Source of the DNA: Rickettsiales bacterium
GTDB taxonomy: Bacteria > Pseudomonadota > Alphaproteobacteria > Rickettsiales > UBA1997
Length of the DNA: 23,093 nt
Assembly: GCA_031289855.1 (NCBI GenBank)
Contig: JAITOR010000011.1
Location: forward strand, 1-23,093
Direction: 5' to 3'
The translations under genes were made by a program, and so were the position numbers. The notes under the pieces are model-generated. The model ran no database searches, had not been told where the DNA came from, and saw only the letters and a list, made by a program, of their open reading frames with translations. Position 1 is the first letter of the stretch. Each line of letters begins with the position of its first letter. This document shows, one piece after another, positions 14,478 through 21,930 of the stretch.

Positions 14478-14900
14478 TCATTTAACATTATCTAAAATAG
14501 CATTTACAAAATTAACAGATTTTTCATTTGTTGAAAATTGGCTTGCCAAATAAACATAATCATCCACAACGATTTTTTTTTCAATATTAGTATATTTTAA
14601 TTCATACACGGCTAATCTAAAAATCGTTTTTATAATTTTTTCCAAATTTTCAATTTTAAATTTTGGAGCAATTGCGATTTTAATTGTGTCATCAATTTCC
14701 GTCATTTTTTCAATCACACCCTTTAGCAATGAACTAACAAAGTTCCTATCAATGGTTTCATATTGCTTTTCAAACTCCTCCTTCACATATTCTTCCTCAA
14801 TGAAATCTTGCAATTCCTCAATATTTTCATCCTCGCCATAGGCAAATAATATTTGCACACTAATAAGCCTTGGAATAGATTTTTCATTTATTTTTTTCAT
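14478..14900 (-). CDS. nusB: Transcription antitermination factor NusB
   Basis: NusB binds boxA RNA with NusE (S10) in the antitermination complex of rRNA operons. The 140-residue, all-helical protein has the family opening (SIPRLISVQILFAYG, compare the usual R..A..ALQ.LY), the mid-section FVSSLLKGVIEKMTEIDDTI (about 65-85) and the conserved LEKIIKTIFRLAVYEL and VVDDYVYLASQFSTNEKSVNFVNAILD blocks. Divergence is high but the domain is complete. It heads a probable operon with the EamA transporter and the NHL protein, unlike the frequent ribH-nusB arrangement. Its promoter is TTGAAT-N16-TATAAT at 14930-14957, just beside the mrpE start. Confidence 0.88.
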   Translation of the reverse strand: MKKINEKSIPRLISVQILFAYGEDENIEELQDFIEEEYVKEEFEKQYETIDRNFVSSLLKGVIEKMTEIDDTIKIAIAPKFKIENLEKIIKTIFRLAVYELKYTNIEKKIVVDDYVYLASQFSTNEKSVNFVNAILDNVK

Positions 14901-14905
14901 TTTTT

Positions 14906-14934
14906 TTGCTTTTTTATATATTAACTTATATTAT
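14906..14934 (+). promoter_or_regulatory. Weak candidate promoter of mrpE
   Basis: TTGCTT (14906-14911), a 17-base spacer and TATTAT (14929-14934) precede mrpE, with a predicted start about 14941. The -35 box is poor and the region is nearly all A and T. Confidence 0.3.
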
Positions 14935-14957
14935 AAAACTATAAAATAAATATTCAA
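14930..14957 (-). promoter_or_regulatory. Promoter of nusB
   Basis: On the minus strand TTGAAT (14957-14952), a 16-base spacer and a perfect TATAAT (14935-14930). Predicted start about 14923, leader about 23 bases. The -35 box lies one base from the ATG of the divergent mrpE, so the two genes share a 58-base control region. Confidence 0.65.
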
Positions 14958-14958
14958 T

Positions 14959-15441
14959 ATGTTAAATAAAATAATTATATATCTTTTTTTACTTTTTGTT
15001 TGGACCGTGAGTTTATTTTTCGCAAACATATTCACGATAAATAATATTTTATTTGGTGCCACAATAACCTTTATAATCACATACCTTTTATTTGTTTCAT
15101 CAGTTTTTACCAAAAATAGTGAATTTTTGTTTTTTCAATTTTCCTTTTATTGGTATATTTTCGTAACTTTAAATAAATCATTTTTAAGAGTTATAAAATT
15201 ATGTTTTTATTTATTAAATCCATTTAAAAAATTTACATCAATAATAGATTACATTTTTTTAGACAAAGATTCCGATTCAAGAGCGGTTTTAACCGCCAAT
15301 ATATTAAGTTTACAACCAGGTATAATTGGAACTTTATTGAAAAAGAGATATTTGATAATTCATTCAATGGATGAAAGTTTTTTTTCTTTGAATGATTTGT
15401 ATAAAACTTCTTCGCAAGTTGAAGAAATCAAAAACGATTAA
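14959..15441 (+). CDS. mrpE: Multisubunit Na+/H+ (Mrp/Mnh) antiporter subunit E
   Basis: MrpE is an accessory membrane subunit of the Mrp antiporter. The 160-residue protein has two or three N-terminal helices (about 4-22, 25-50 and 55-80) and the conserved cytosolic domain, recognisable by SRAVLTANILSLQPGIIGTLL (compare the usual LANSITLTPGT) and LIIHSMDESFF (compare the usual LLVHAL). It stands alone, 11 kb from mrpF-mrpG, so the mrp operon is split, as in Rickettsiales. The stop shares TTAA (15438-15441) with convergent lon. Confidence 0.85.
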   Translation: MLNKIIIYLFLLFVWTVSLFFANIFTINNILFGATITFIITYLLFVSSVFTKNSEFLFFQFSFYWYIFVTLNKSFLRVIKLCFYLLNPFKKFTSIIDYIFLDKDSDSRAVLTANILSLQPGIIGTLLKKRYLIIHSMDESFFSLNDLYKTSSQVEEIKND

Positions 15442-17798
15442 TTCCAATTACATTCTTTCACTATTATTTTTAAAGCATCATCTAAATTATCCACAGGAAT
15501 TATTTTTAATCCTTTTTTTACAATTTCCGGTATTTCATCAAGATTTTTTTCATTATCTTTTGGTATTACAACCGTCTTTATGTTTCCTCTTAAAGCAGCC
15601 AATAACTTTTCCTTCAAACCACCTATTGGCATAACTTTTCCTGTCAATGAAATCTCACCTGTCATAGCCACATCTTTGTTTATTTTATGCTCTATCAATG
15701 ATGATAAAATACTTGCTGTAATGGCAACTCCAGCAGAAGGTCCATCCTTTGGTGTTGCTCCTTCTGGCACATGTAAATGAAAGTCATATTTGTTAAATTC
15801 TTTTGCTTTAATATTAAATCTGTCAGCAATGCTTCTAACGTAACTAAAAGCAGCTTGTGCGGATTCTTTCATTACATCGCCCAACTTTCCAGTCGTTATA
15901 AGTTTTCCATTCCCTGAAAATTTTAAAGTTTCAATGTTTAATAAATCACCACCAAAATCAGTGTAGGCAAGACCAACTGATACACCAATTTTATCTTCCT
16001 TATCAACCTTATTATAGTCAAATTTTTCTACACCCAAATAATCTTTTAAATTTTTTTCAGTAATTTTTATTTTTTTAATTTTGTTGTTTGTTAAAATTTT
16101 CATAAGAGACTTCCGTATCAATTTTGCAATCTCTCTCTCTAAATTTCGCACACCAGCTTCAAAAGTATATTTTCTAACTATATCAATTATTACATTGTCT
16201 CCTATTTCAAATTCGTCTTTATTCACACCATGTAATTCTAATTCTTTTTGTATCAAATAATTTTTGGCAATTTGTAACTTTTCATCTTCCGTGTAGCCAG
16301 CAATTTTTATAACTTCCATCCTATCTCTCAATGGAACCGGTATGTTTGTAATATTGTTGGCAGTTGTGATAAACATAGCATTTGATAAGTCAAATTCAAC
16401 TTCCACATAATGGTCTGCAAACTTTTTATTTTGCTCAGGATCAAGTACTTCCAATAGAGCACTTGTTGGATCACTTCTATAATCTTGCCCCATTTTATCT
16501 ATTTCATCCAATAAAATTACTGGATTATTTACGCCAATTTTTTTAATTGAAGACATTATTTTTCCAGGCATAGCACCAACATAAGTTTTTCTATGCCCCC
16601 TTATTTCTGCTTCATCATGCACGCCACCAAGCGATATTTTTACATATTTTCTTCCCAAAGACTCCGCAATACTTTTCACGAGAGAAGTTTTTCCAACTCC
16701 CGGAGGTCCAACAAAACATATAATTTGACCTGGCAATTGTTTTTTTCTTTGATAAATCGCAAGAAATTCCAATATTCTTTCCTTAATTTTTTCAAGTCCA
16801 TAATGATCTCTATTCAATACATCTTCTGCTTTTTTCAAATCAGTATCAGTTTTTGTGCTTTTGTTCCAAGGCAATTCCAACAACAAATCAACATAATTTT
16901 TCATTACATGATACTCGCTGGCAAAACTTGGTATTTTTTCCAATTTTTTAATTTCTTCTTTAACCTTGTCTTCCGCTTCTTTTGGAAGTTTTGCAATTTT
17001 CAACTTTTTTCTTAAAGCACCAACTTCACCCGTATCATCTTCCTCTTCATCTTCTCCTAACTCCTTTTTAATCTCCTTCAATTTTGCATTTAAATAATAT
17101 TTTCTTTGACTCACCATGAGTTTTTTATCCACTTTTTTGTTTATGCTTTTATCTATTTGCATCAATGATATTTCAATATCTAACATTTGCACAAACCATT
17201 CTAACCTTGATTTATTAGTGGGTAACTCCAATAATGTCTGTTTGTCGGTAAGTGTTATACTATTTATCACTGATGTTGCATAAAACAACATTTCATACAC
17301 TCCTTTAAACATATCGAGACTCAAAAAGAAATCCAAAGCATTTTTATTTACATTAGAAAAATAATCTTTAAATTTAGATATGGCGAGTTTTTTAATTCTT
17401 TCATTCTCCTCTTCTTCCAATATATCATCGCTATATTCAACAACTTCTGTTACATTTGCTATGTAAACATCGTCAGTTTCCACTATATTATTTATCCTTG
17501 CCCTTTTGATACCTTCAATAATTATTCTCCTTGGTGATTTTTCATCCTTTGCTTCGCTCTGTTGTATAATTTTACATACTACACCAGTTTGATAAAGAGT
17601 TTTGGCATTTATATTATTGTCATCTGCTCTTTTTTGCGCCACAACAAATATTTTGCCATCATCACCTTTTATCTTTTTAAGTGCATTTATGGATTTTTCT
17701 CTACCAACCATCACACCAGTTACAGCATCAGGGAACATAACTAAATCCTTCAATGGAAGCAAAAAGTATGTTTTATTATTATCAATCTCTTCTATCAT
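15438..17798 (-). CDS. lon: ATP-dependent protease Lon (La)
   Basis: Lon is a hexameric AAA+ serine protease that degrades misfolded and regulatory proteins in the cytosol. The 786-residue protein is full length: N-terminal substrate-binding domain (about 10-205), coiled-coil, AAA+ module with Walker A GPPGVGKTS (363-371, Lys370) and Walker B VILLDEIDKM, and a protease domain with the catalytic dyad Ser688 (in KDGPSAG) and Lys731 (in GGLKEKLLAA). All catalytic residues are intact. It reads divergently from virD4 across 82 bases. A TTGTTT-N16-TATATC element (17806-17833, minus) predicts a start one base before the ATG. Confidence 0.98.
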   Translation of the reverse strand: MIEEIDNNKTYFLLPLKDLVMFPDAVTGVMVGREKSINALKKIKGDDGKIFVVAQKRADDNNINAKTLYQTGVVCKIIQQSEAKDEKSPRRIIIEGIKRARINNIVETDDVYIANVTEVVEYSDDILEEEENERIKKLAISKFKDYFSNVNKNALDFFLSLDMFKGVYEMLFYATSVINSITLTDKQTLLELPTNKSRLEWFVQMLDIEISLMQIDKSINKKVDKKLMVSQRKYYLNAKLKEIKKELGEDEEEDDTGEVGALRKKLKIAKLPKEAEDKVKEEIKKLEKIPSFASEYHVMKNYVDLLLELPWNKSTKTDTDLKKAEDVLNRDHYGLEKIKERILEFLAIYQRKKQLPGQIICFVGPPGVGKTSLVKSIAESLGRKYVKISLGGVHDEAEIRGHRKTYVGAMPGKIMSSIKKIGVNNPVILLDEIDKMGQDYRSDPTSALLEVLDPEQNKKFADHYVEVEFDLSNAMFITTANNITNIPVPLRDRMEVIKIAGYTEDEKLQIAKNYLIQKELELHGVNKDEFEIGDNVIIDIVRKYTFEAGVRNLEREIAKLIRKSLMKILTNNKIKKIKITEKNLKDYLGVEKFDYNKVDKEDKIGVSVGLAYTDFGGDLLNIETLKFSGNGKLITTGKLGDVMKESAQAAFSYVRSIADRFNIKAKEFNKYDFHLHVPEGATPKDGPSAGVAITASILSSLIEHKINKDVAMTGEISLTGKVMPIGGLKEKLLAALRGNIKTVVIPKDNEKNLDEIPEIVKKGLKIIPVDNLDDALKIIVKECNWN

Positions 17799-17805
17799 AC
17801 AGAAT

Positions 17806-17833
17806 GATATAGTGCATTTTTTTAAAAAAACAA
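17806..17833 (-). promoter_or_regulatory. Candidate near-leaderless promoter of lon
   Basis: On the minus strand TTGTTT (17833-17828), a 16-base spacer including a T7A7 tract, and TATATC (17811-17806). Predicted start about 17799, one base before the lon ATG. Boxes are off consensus. No heat-shock-type promoter is evident to me. Confidence 0.4.
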
Positions 17834-17846
17834 GTTAAATATTTTA

Positions 17847-17874
17847 TTGACAATATTAAATTGTGTATTATTAT
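17847..17874 (+). promoter_or_regulatory. Leaderless promoter of virD4
   Basis: A perfect TTGACA (17847-17852), a 16-base spacer and TATTAT (17869-17874). The predicted start, 7 bases after the -10 box, is 17881, the A of the virD4 ATG. This geometry supports that ATG over the upstream in-frame GTG at 17863, which lies inside the promoter. Confidence 0.7.
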
Positions 17875-17880
17875 GAAATC

Positions 17881-19680
17881 ATGGCACAGACACAGGACCA
17901 ACAAATTGCTGCATTTAGAAATTTTTTGATATTAACATCATTATTTGTTATGTCATTGGTTTTTTTATTTTATATAGCCTCAATTGTGGTTTTAGTTTTA
18001 AATACAAAATTACCAGTAAAAGCATTATTGCAAAATATTTTTTCAAGAGAACCGACCACACAGATAGACTATTTACTTAGTTCTTTAATAAAGGCATGGA
18101 AATTGCTTATAAACAATGTGCAAAAACTTGGTTTTAAAGGTTCAAATTATTATGTTCCAAAAGTTGCATTAGGAACTATAATTCCAGTCGCCACATATAT
18201 TGGTGTGGTATATAAATATAGAGAACAAATATTTGAATATAAACCGTTTAAAGTATCAAAAGGCGGTGCAGATGCTCATTGGGCTACTCCTGCGGAGATG
18301 AAAAAGGCTGGTTTAATGTGTGATGGTTCAGGAATGACGATGGGTAGATTTAAAGGAAAACTGCTTGTGGTGGAAAAAAAGAATTGCCAACATGTATTGT
18401 TATTTGCTCCTACGGGTTCAGGTAAAGGTGTTGGTTTTTGTTTACCAAATTTATTATTTTGGGATGATTCTGTGATTGTGCATGATGTTAAATTGGAAAA
18501 CTTCGAGATTACAAGTGGATATAGGCAAAAATATATGAAACAAAAATGTTTTTTATGGAATCCAGCAGATCAGGATGGTTATTCTCATTGCTATAATCCG
18601 ATGGATTTTATTGCAAGGGAATATGGAAAACAAGTGGATGATGTGATGAAAATTACGAAATTCTTGTTACCGAAAGAAGAATTCTGGACGAATGAAGGTA
18701 GAGCATTAGTGACTGGTATTATGCTTGCTTTATTAGCTATGGACGATAGACCAGCTTCAATGGGTGAAACTTTAAGAACATTAAGAGGAGATGATGTGGC
18801 CTATACAATTGCTACAATGCTTGATACAAAAGGTGATAAAATACATCCTGCTGGTTATATGAACTTAGCTGCATATCTACAAAAACCTGATAAAGAAAGG
18901 GGTTCCGTGACTTCAACGGCTGCTTCATCAATGGATTTATGGGCTAACCCTCTTGTGGATGCTGCAACGGCAAAGAGTGATTTTGATATTGGAACATTTA
19001 GAACAACAGCAACTTCCTTATTTTGTGGTATTTCTCCATCGAACGTTATGAGACTTCAACCTTTACTTCAAATTTTTTACCAACAGTGTGCTTCAATTTT
19101 TACAAAAAAAATGCCTTCTAAAACTGAAAAAGTTAGAATTATGATGATGTTGGATGAGTTTCCTACTTTGGGTAAAATGGAGGAAATCAAATCTGGTATT
19201 GCCTTTTACAGAGGATATTATGTTAAATTATTCTTGATTATTCAGGATATTGAACAGTTGAAGGGTATTTATGAAGCATCAGGTATGAATTCATTTCTAT
19301 CAAATGCATCGTATAGAATTACATATGCTGCGAACAATATTGATACTGCAAAGTATATTAGTGAGTCATTGGGTAAAAAAACTTCGATTTCAACCGAAGA
19401 AGGGTCGAGGCCAAAATATCTTGATTTAAATCCGGGCGCAAGACAAGTTTCTACTAAAAAAAGTGAAAGCGAATTGTTAAAGCCGCAAGAAGTCATTGGG
19501 TTGCCAAAAGATGAGCAAATAATACTTGTGGAAGCTAGCCCTCCCGTTAAGTGTAAAAAAATATTTTACTATAAAGAAGAACCGTTTAAAAGTAGATTAG
19601 GGTTTAAACAGACTGATGTGCCAAAGCAAGAACCTTATATACCAAAGAAGAAAAAACAGGATGAAAAACCGGCAAAATAG
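17881..19680 (+). CDS. virD4: Type IV secretion coupling ATPase VirD4 (Rvh type)
   Basis: VirD4 is the inner-membrane hexameric ATPase that recruits substrates to a type IV secretion channel. The 599-residue protein has two N-terminal membrane helices (about 14-40 and 92-112), then the TraG/VirD4 ATPase domain: ADAHWATPAEMKKAGL, Walker A APTGSGKG (176-183, Lys182), VIVHDVKLENFEITSGYR, a CYNPMDFIAREYGKQVDD segment, and Walker B MMMLDEFPTLG (Asp425-Glu426). The basic C-terminal tail (about 545-599, PKKKKQDEKPAK end) may bind partners. The wording of these motifs is close to the RvhD4 proteins of Rickettsiales as I know them. No other T4SS gene is in the window, so the channel components must be elsewhere. 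The start was chosen at 17881 because the promoter predicts a leaderless mRNA there. Confidence 0.93.
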   Translation: MAQTQDQQIAAFRNFLILTSLFVMSLVFLFYIASIVVLVLNTKLPVKALLQNIFSREPTTQIDYLLSSLIKAWKLLINNVQKLGFKGSNYYVPKVALGTIIPVATYIGVVYKYREQIFEYKPFKVSKGGADAHWATPAEMKKAGLMCDGSGMTMGRFKGKLLVVEKKNCQHVLLFAPTGSGKGVGFCLPNLLFWDDSVIVHDVKLENFEITSGYRQKYMKQKCFLWNPADQDGYSHCYNPMDFIAREYGKQVDDVMKITKFLLPKEEFWTNEGRALVTGIMLALLAMDDRPASMGETLRTLRGDDVAYTIATMLDTKGDKIHPAGYMNLAAYLQKPDKERGSVTSTAASSMDLWANPLVDAATAKSDFDIGTFRTTATSLFCGISPSNVMRLQPLLQIFYQQCASIFTKKMPSKTEKVRIMMMLDEFPTLGKMEEIKSGIAFYRGYYVKLFLIIQDIEQLKGIYEASGMNSFLSNASYRITYAANNIDTAKYISESLGKKTSISTEEGSRPKYLDLNPGARQVSTKKSESELLKPQEVIGLPKDEQIILVEASPPVKCKKIFYYKEEPFKSRLGFKQTDVPKQEPYIPKKKKQDEKPAK

Positions 19681-19715
19681 TAAGAAATAAAGAAACAAAA
19701 TGAAGGCGAAAATAA

Positions 19716-19764
19716 TTGACTTTTATTTAAATTCCTATTTAATATTTTCATTTAACAATATAAA
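19716..19764 (+). promoter_or_regulatory. Candidate promoters of the HIT-lolC-methyltransferase operon
   Basis: TTGACT (19716-19721), a 16-base spacer and TTTAAT (19738-19743) predict a start about 19750, 21 bases before the ATG. Separately, TATAAA (19759-19764) ends seven bases before the ATG, the leaderless spacing seen elsewhere, but it has no good -35 box. Either could be used. Confidence 0.45.
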
Positions 19765-19770
19765 TTTAAT

Positions 19771-20097
19771 ATGCCATATGATAAAAATAATATTTTTGCA
19801 AAGATTTTAAGAAAGGAGATTCCTGCAGATGTTGTGTATGAAGACGATAAAATTTTTGCTTTTAATGATATTCAACCAAAGGCTCCAACACATATATTAG
19901 TAATTCCAAAAGGTGAGTTCATTTCATTTGACGATTTTGTTAAAAAATCAACACCCGATGAAGTTTCATATTTTTTCAAAAAAGCACAAGAAATTGCAGA
20001 AAATAAAGGTTTAAAAGATTATAGAGTACAAGGAAATTGCGGTGAAAAAGCAGGTCAAATAGTTTTTCACTTTCACTTACATATTTTGGGATATTAA
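19771..20097 (+). CDS. hinT: HIT-family (HinT-like) nucleotide hydrolase
   Basis: HinT proteins are small histidine-triad hydrolases acting on AMP-lysine and other purine phosphoramidates. The 108-residue protein has the family opening NIFAKILRKEIPADVVYEDD, the strand FAFNDIQPKAPTHILVIPK, and the triad HFHLHI (His100, His102, His104) followed by LGY at the very end, the normal length for the family. It is the first gene of an operon with lolC/E and a methyltransferase; its TAA is immediately followed by the lolC ATG. A functional link with lipoprotein sorting is not evident. Confidence 0.95.
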   Translation: MPYDKNNIFAKILRKEIPADVVYEDDKIFAFNDIQPKAPTHILVIPKGEFISFDDFVKKSTPDEVSYFFKKAQEIAENKGLKDYRVQGNCGEKAGQIVFHFHLHILGY

Positions 20098-21324
20098 ATG
20101 TCAATAAAGTTGAATTTTTTTATCGCAATAAGGTATCTGAGAGCCAAAAATCGTGAAAAGTTTATATCTGTGACTACGATTTTTTCGTTTGTTGGCATAA
20201 TGTTAGGAGTTGCAACCCTTATAATTGTTATGTCAGTTATGAATGGATTTAGAATTGATTTAATGAATAGAATACTTGGTATAAATTCTCACATTACGAT
20301 TTATTCTAAGAATTTCACTAATTCCACTGAAGTTTTAAAGATTATTGAAAAAGAACAAAATGTGAAATATGCAGATAAAATCATAGACAATCAAGTGATG
20401 TTAATGGTCAATGGCAATACAAGTGGTGCAATTATAAAGGGTATTGAGGAACAGGATTTAAAAAATAAAGATAGAATTTATAATAAAAAATTTAATTTTG
20501 ATGAAAATTCTATTTTAATTGGAATGGATTTGGCAATGAGATTAGGGGTTGCAAGGGGCGACGAAGTAAAAGTTATTTCTCCCGAGTTAAACACTACATT
20601 ATTTGGGGCAATTCCAAGAATTAAAACCTATAAAGTGGGAGGGATTTTCAGTAGCGGTCTGTATGAATATGATGTTGGCTTTGCTTTTGTGCCATTAAAA
20701 ACAGCACAGAAACACTTTAAATACGAAGACGATAGGGTGGGAAGTATTGAAATCTATTTGAATGATGTAAATTTAACAACAGAAACAGCAAAATCACTTC
20801 AAAAAAAATTGGAAGAATATGATATACAAATAGTGGATTGGCAAGCCAGCAATAGAGAATTTATGAGCGCATTAGATGTGGAACGAAATGTTATGTTTTT
20901 GATTTTAATGTTAATAATATTGGTGGCAACCTTCAATATAATATCAAGCTTAACGATGCTTGTAAATGATAAAATACAGCAAATTGCTTTATTGAGAACC
21001 GTTGGTTTTACAAAAATAAGTATTATGCAAATATTTTTCATTTGTGGCAGCATTATAGGATGTTTAGGAACAACATTAGGGGTAAGTCTTGGGGTGCTTG
21101 TATCAAGTAATTTACAAACCATAAAAATATTTTTAGAGCAAAAATTTAGCATACAACTTTTTCCTGCAAGCGTATATTATTTAACAGAATTGCCATCAAA
21201 AATCGTTATGAGTGATGTGGTTATGATTGTTAGTTTATCATTAATACTATCATTTTTATCAACATTATATCCCGCTTACAAAGCCTCAAAAACGAATTTA
21301 GCAGAGGTGTTGAGGTATCAATAA
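20098..21324 (+). CDS. lolC: Lipoprotein-releasing ABC transporter permease LolC/LolE
   Basis: LolC/LolE are the inner-membrane subunits of the LolCDE complex that releases outer-membrane lipoproteins to LolA. The 408-residue protein has the typical layout: helix 1 (about 22-46), a large periplasmic domain (about 47-260; GMDLAMRLGVARGDEVKVISPE), then helices 2-4 (about 265-288, 310-335 and 370-395) with the FtsX-type signature DKIQQIALLRTVGFTKISIMQIFF between helices 2 and 3, and the terminal YPAYKASKTNLAEVLRYQ. Only one permease is present, as in genomes with a single LolF-type subunit or where the second is elsewhere; the ATPase gene lolD is not adjacent. Its start abuts the HIT stop and its stop abuts the next start (TAAATG both times). 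Confidence 0.92.
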   Translation: MSIKLNFFIAIRYLRAKNREKFISVTTIFSFVGIMLGVATLIIVMSVMNGFRIDLMNRILGINSHITIYSKNFTNSTEVLKIIEKEQNVKYADKIIDNQVMLMVNGNTSGAIIKGIEEQDLKNKDRIYNKKFNFDENSILIGMDLAMRLGVARGDEVKVISPELNTTLFGAIPRIKTYKVGGIFSSGLYEYDVGFAFVPLKTAQKHFKYEDDRVGSIEIYLNDVNLTTETAKSLQKKLEEYDIQIVDWQASNREFMSALDVERNVMFLILMLIILVATFNIISSLTMLVNDKIQQIALLRTVGFTKISIMQIFFICGSIIGCLGTTLGVSLGVLVSSNLQTIKIFLEQKFSIQLFPASVYYLTELPSKIVMSDVVMIVSLSLILSFLSTLYPAYKASKTNLAEVLRYQ

Positions 21325-21930
21325 ATGAAAAAATACGAAGAAATAAAACCCATTTATGATGCCATTTTCAAAGGACTTAATGGATATGTTATATCACTTT
21401 TAGAAAAAGAACAAAGACAAGATAAGGAAAGTATTTTCAAAGACATATTATATGGTGAAGTGTCTTTGGAATTGCTCTACGCTTTGTTTGTTTTACCACC
21501 AATAAATAAATATATTGAAAAAGCAAAGATTTTTTATGATTTGGGTTCGGGAATCGGAAATGCTGTAATTTCTGCCTATTTGACAGGAGCATTTGAAAAA
21601 TGTGTTGGTGTGGAATTGATGGATAGTTTGTATAAAACTTCAATGGAGGCAAAAAGCAGGATGCAAGAAAACTCTAATATTATTTTTATAAATGATAATA
21701 TTTTGAATATTAATGTGGTGGATGCTGATATTGTTTTATTTTGTTGCCCCACAAAGGATGAAAAATTAAGATATGAAATGGAAAAAAAGTTTATTACTTT
21801 GAAAAGTGGGAGTGTTATTTTGTCATTAATACATAAATTTAAAAATGAAAAAGATTTTGAGTTAATAGATGCAAAACTTGTAAAAGTCGCATGGGGAGAA
21901 ACACCATTATTTATTTACGAAAAAATTTAA
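21325..21930 (+). CDS. DOT1-like SAM-dependent methyltransferase
   Basis: A 201-residue class I methyltransferase with features of the DOT1 family: a YGEVSLELLYALF block before motif I (compare the DOT1 YGE... block), motif I IFYDLGSGIGNAVI (Asp72-Gly76, compare FLDLGSGVGQVV), the ribose-binding acidic residue in VGVELMD (Glu97), and IIFINDNILNINVVDADIVLFCC (motif II-III region, about 120-142). DOT1 methylates histone H3 Lys79 in eukaryotes; bacterial homologues are known from intracellular pathogens and environmental bacteria with various or unknown targets. No signal peptide is visible. The ATG follows the lolC TAA directly, so it is translationally coupled. It could be a housekeeping protein-lysine methyltransferase or an effector; the sequence does not tell. 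The stop shares TTAA (21927-21930) with the convergent gene. Confidence 0.75.
   Translation: MKKYEEIKPIYDAIFKGLNGYVISLLEKEQRQDKESIFKDILYGEVSLELLYALFVLPPINKYIEKAKIFYDLGSGIGNAVISAYLTGAFEKCVGVELMDSLYKTSMEAKSRMQENSNIIFINDNILNINVVDADIVLFCCPTKDEKLRYEMEKKFITLKSGSVILSLIHKFKNEKDFELIDAKLVKVAWGETPLFIYEKI

Noticed and set aside
16593..17015. 140-codon open frame antisense to lon
   Set aside because: Phe-rich, low-complexity product expected from the complement of Lys/Glu-rich lon codons; no start signals.
17863..17880. GTG at 17863 as the virD4 start
   Set aside because: It lies between the -35 and -10 boxes of a good promoter; the ATG at 17881 matches the predicted transcription start.
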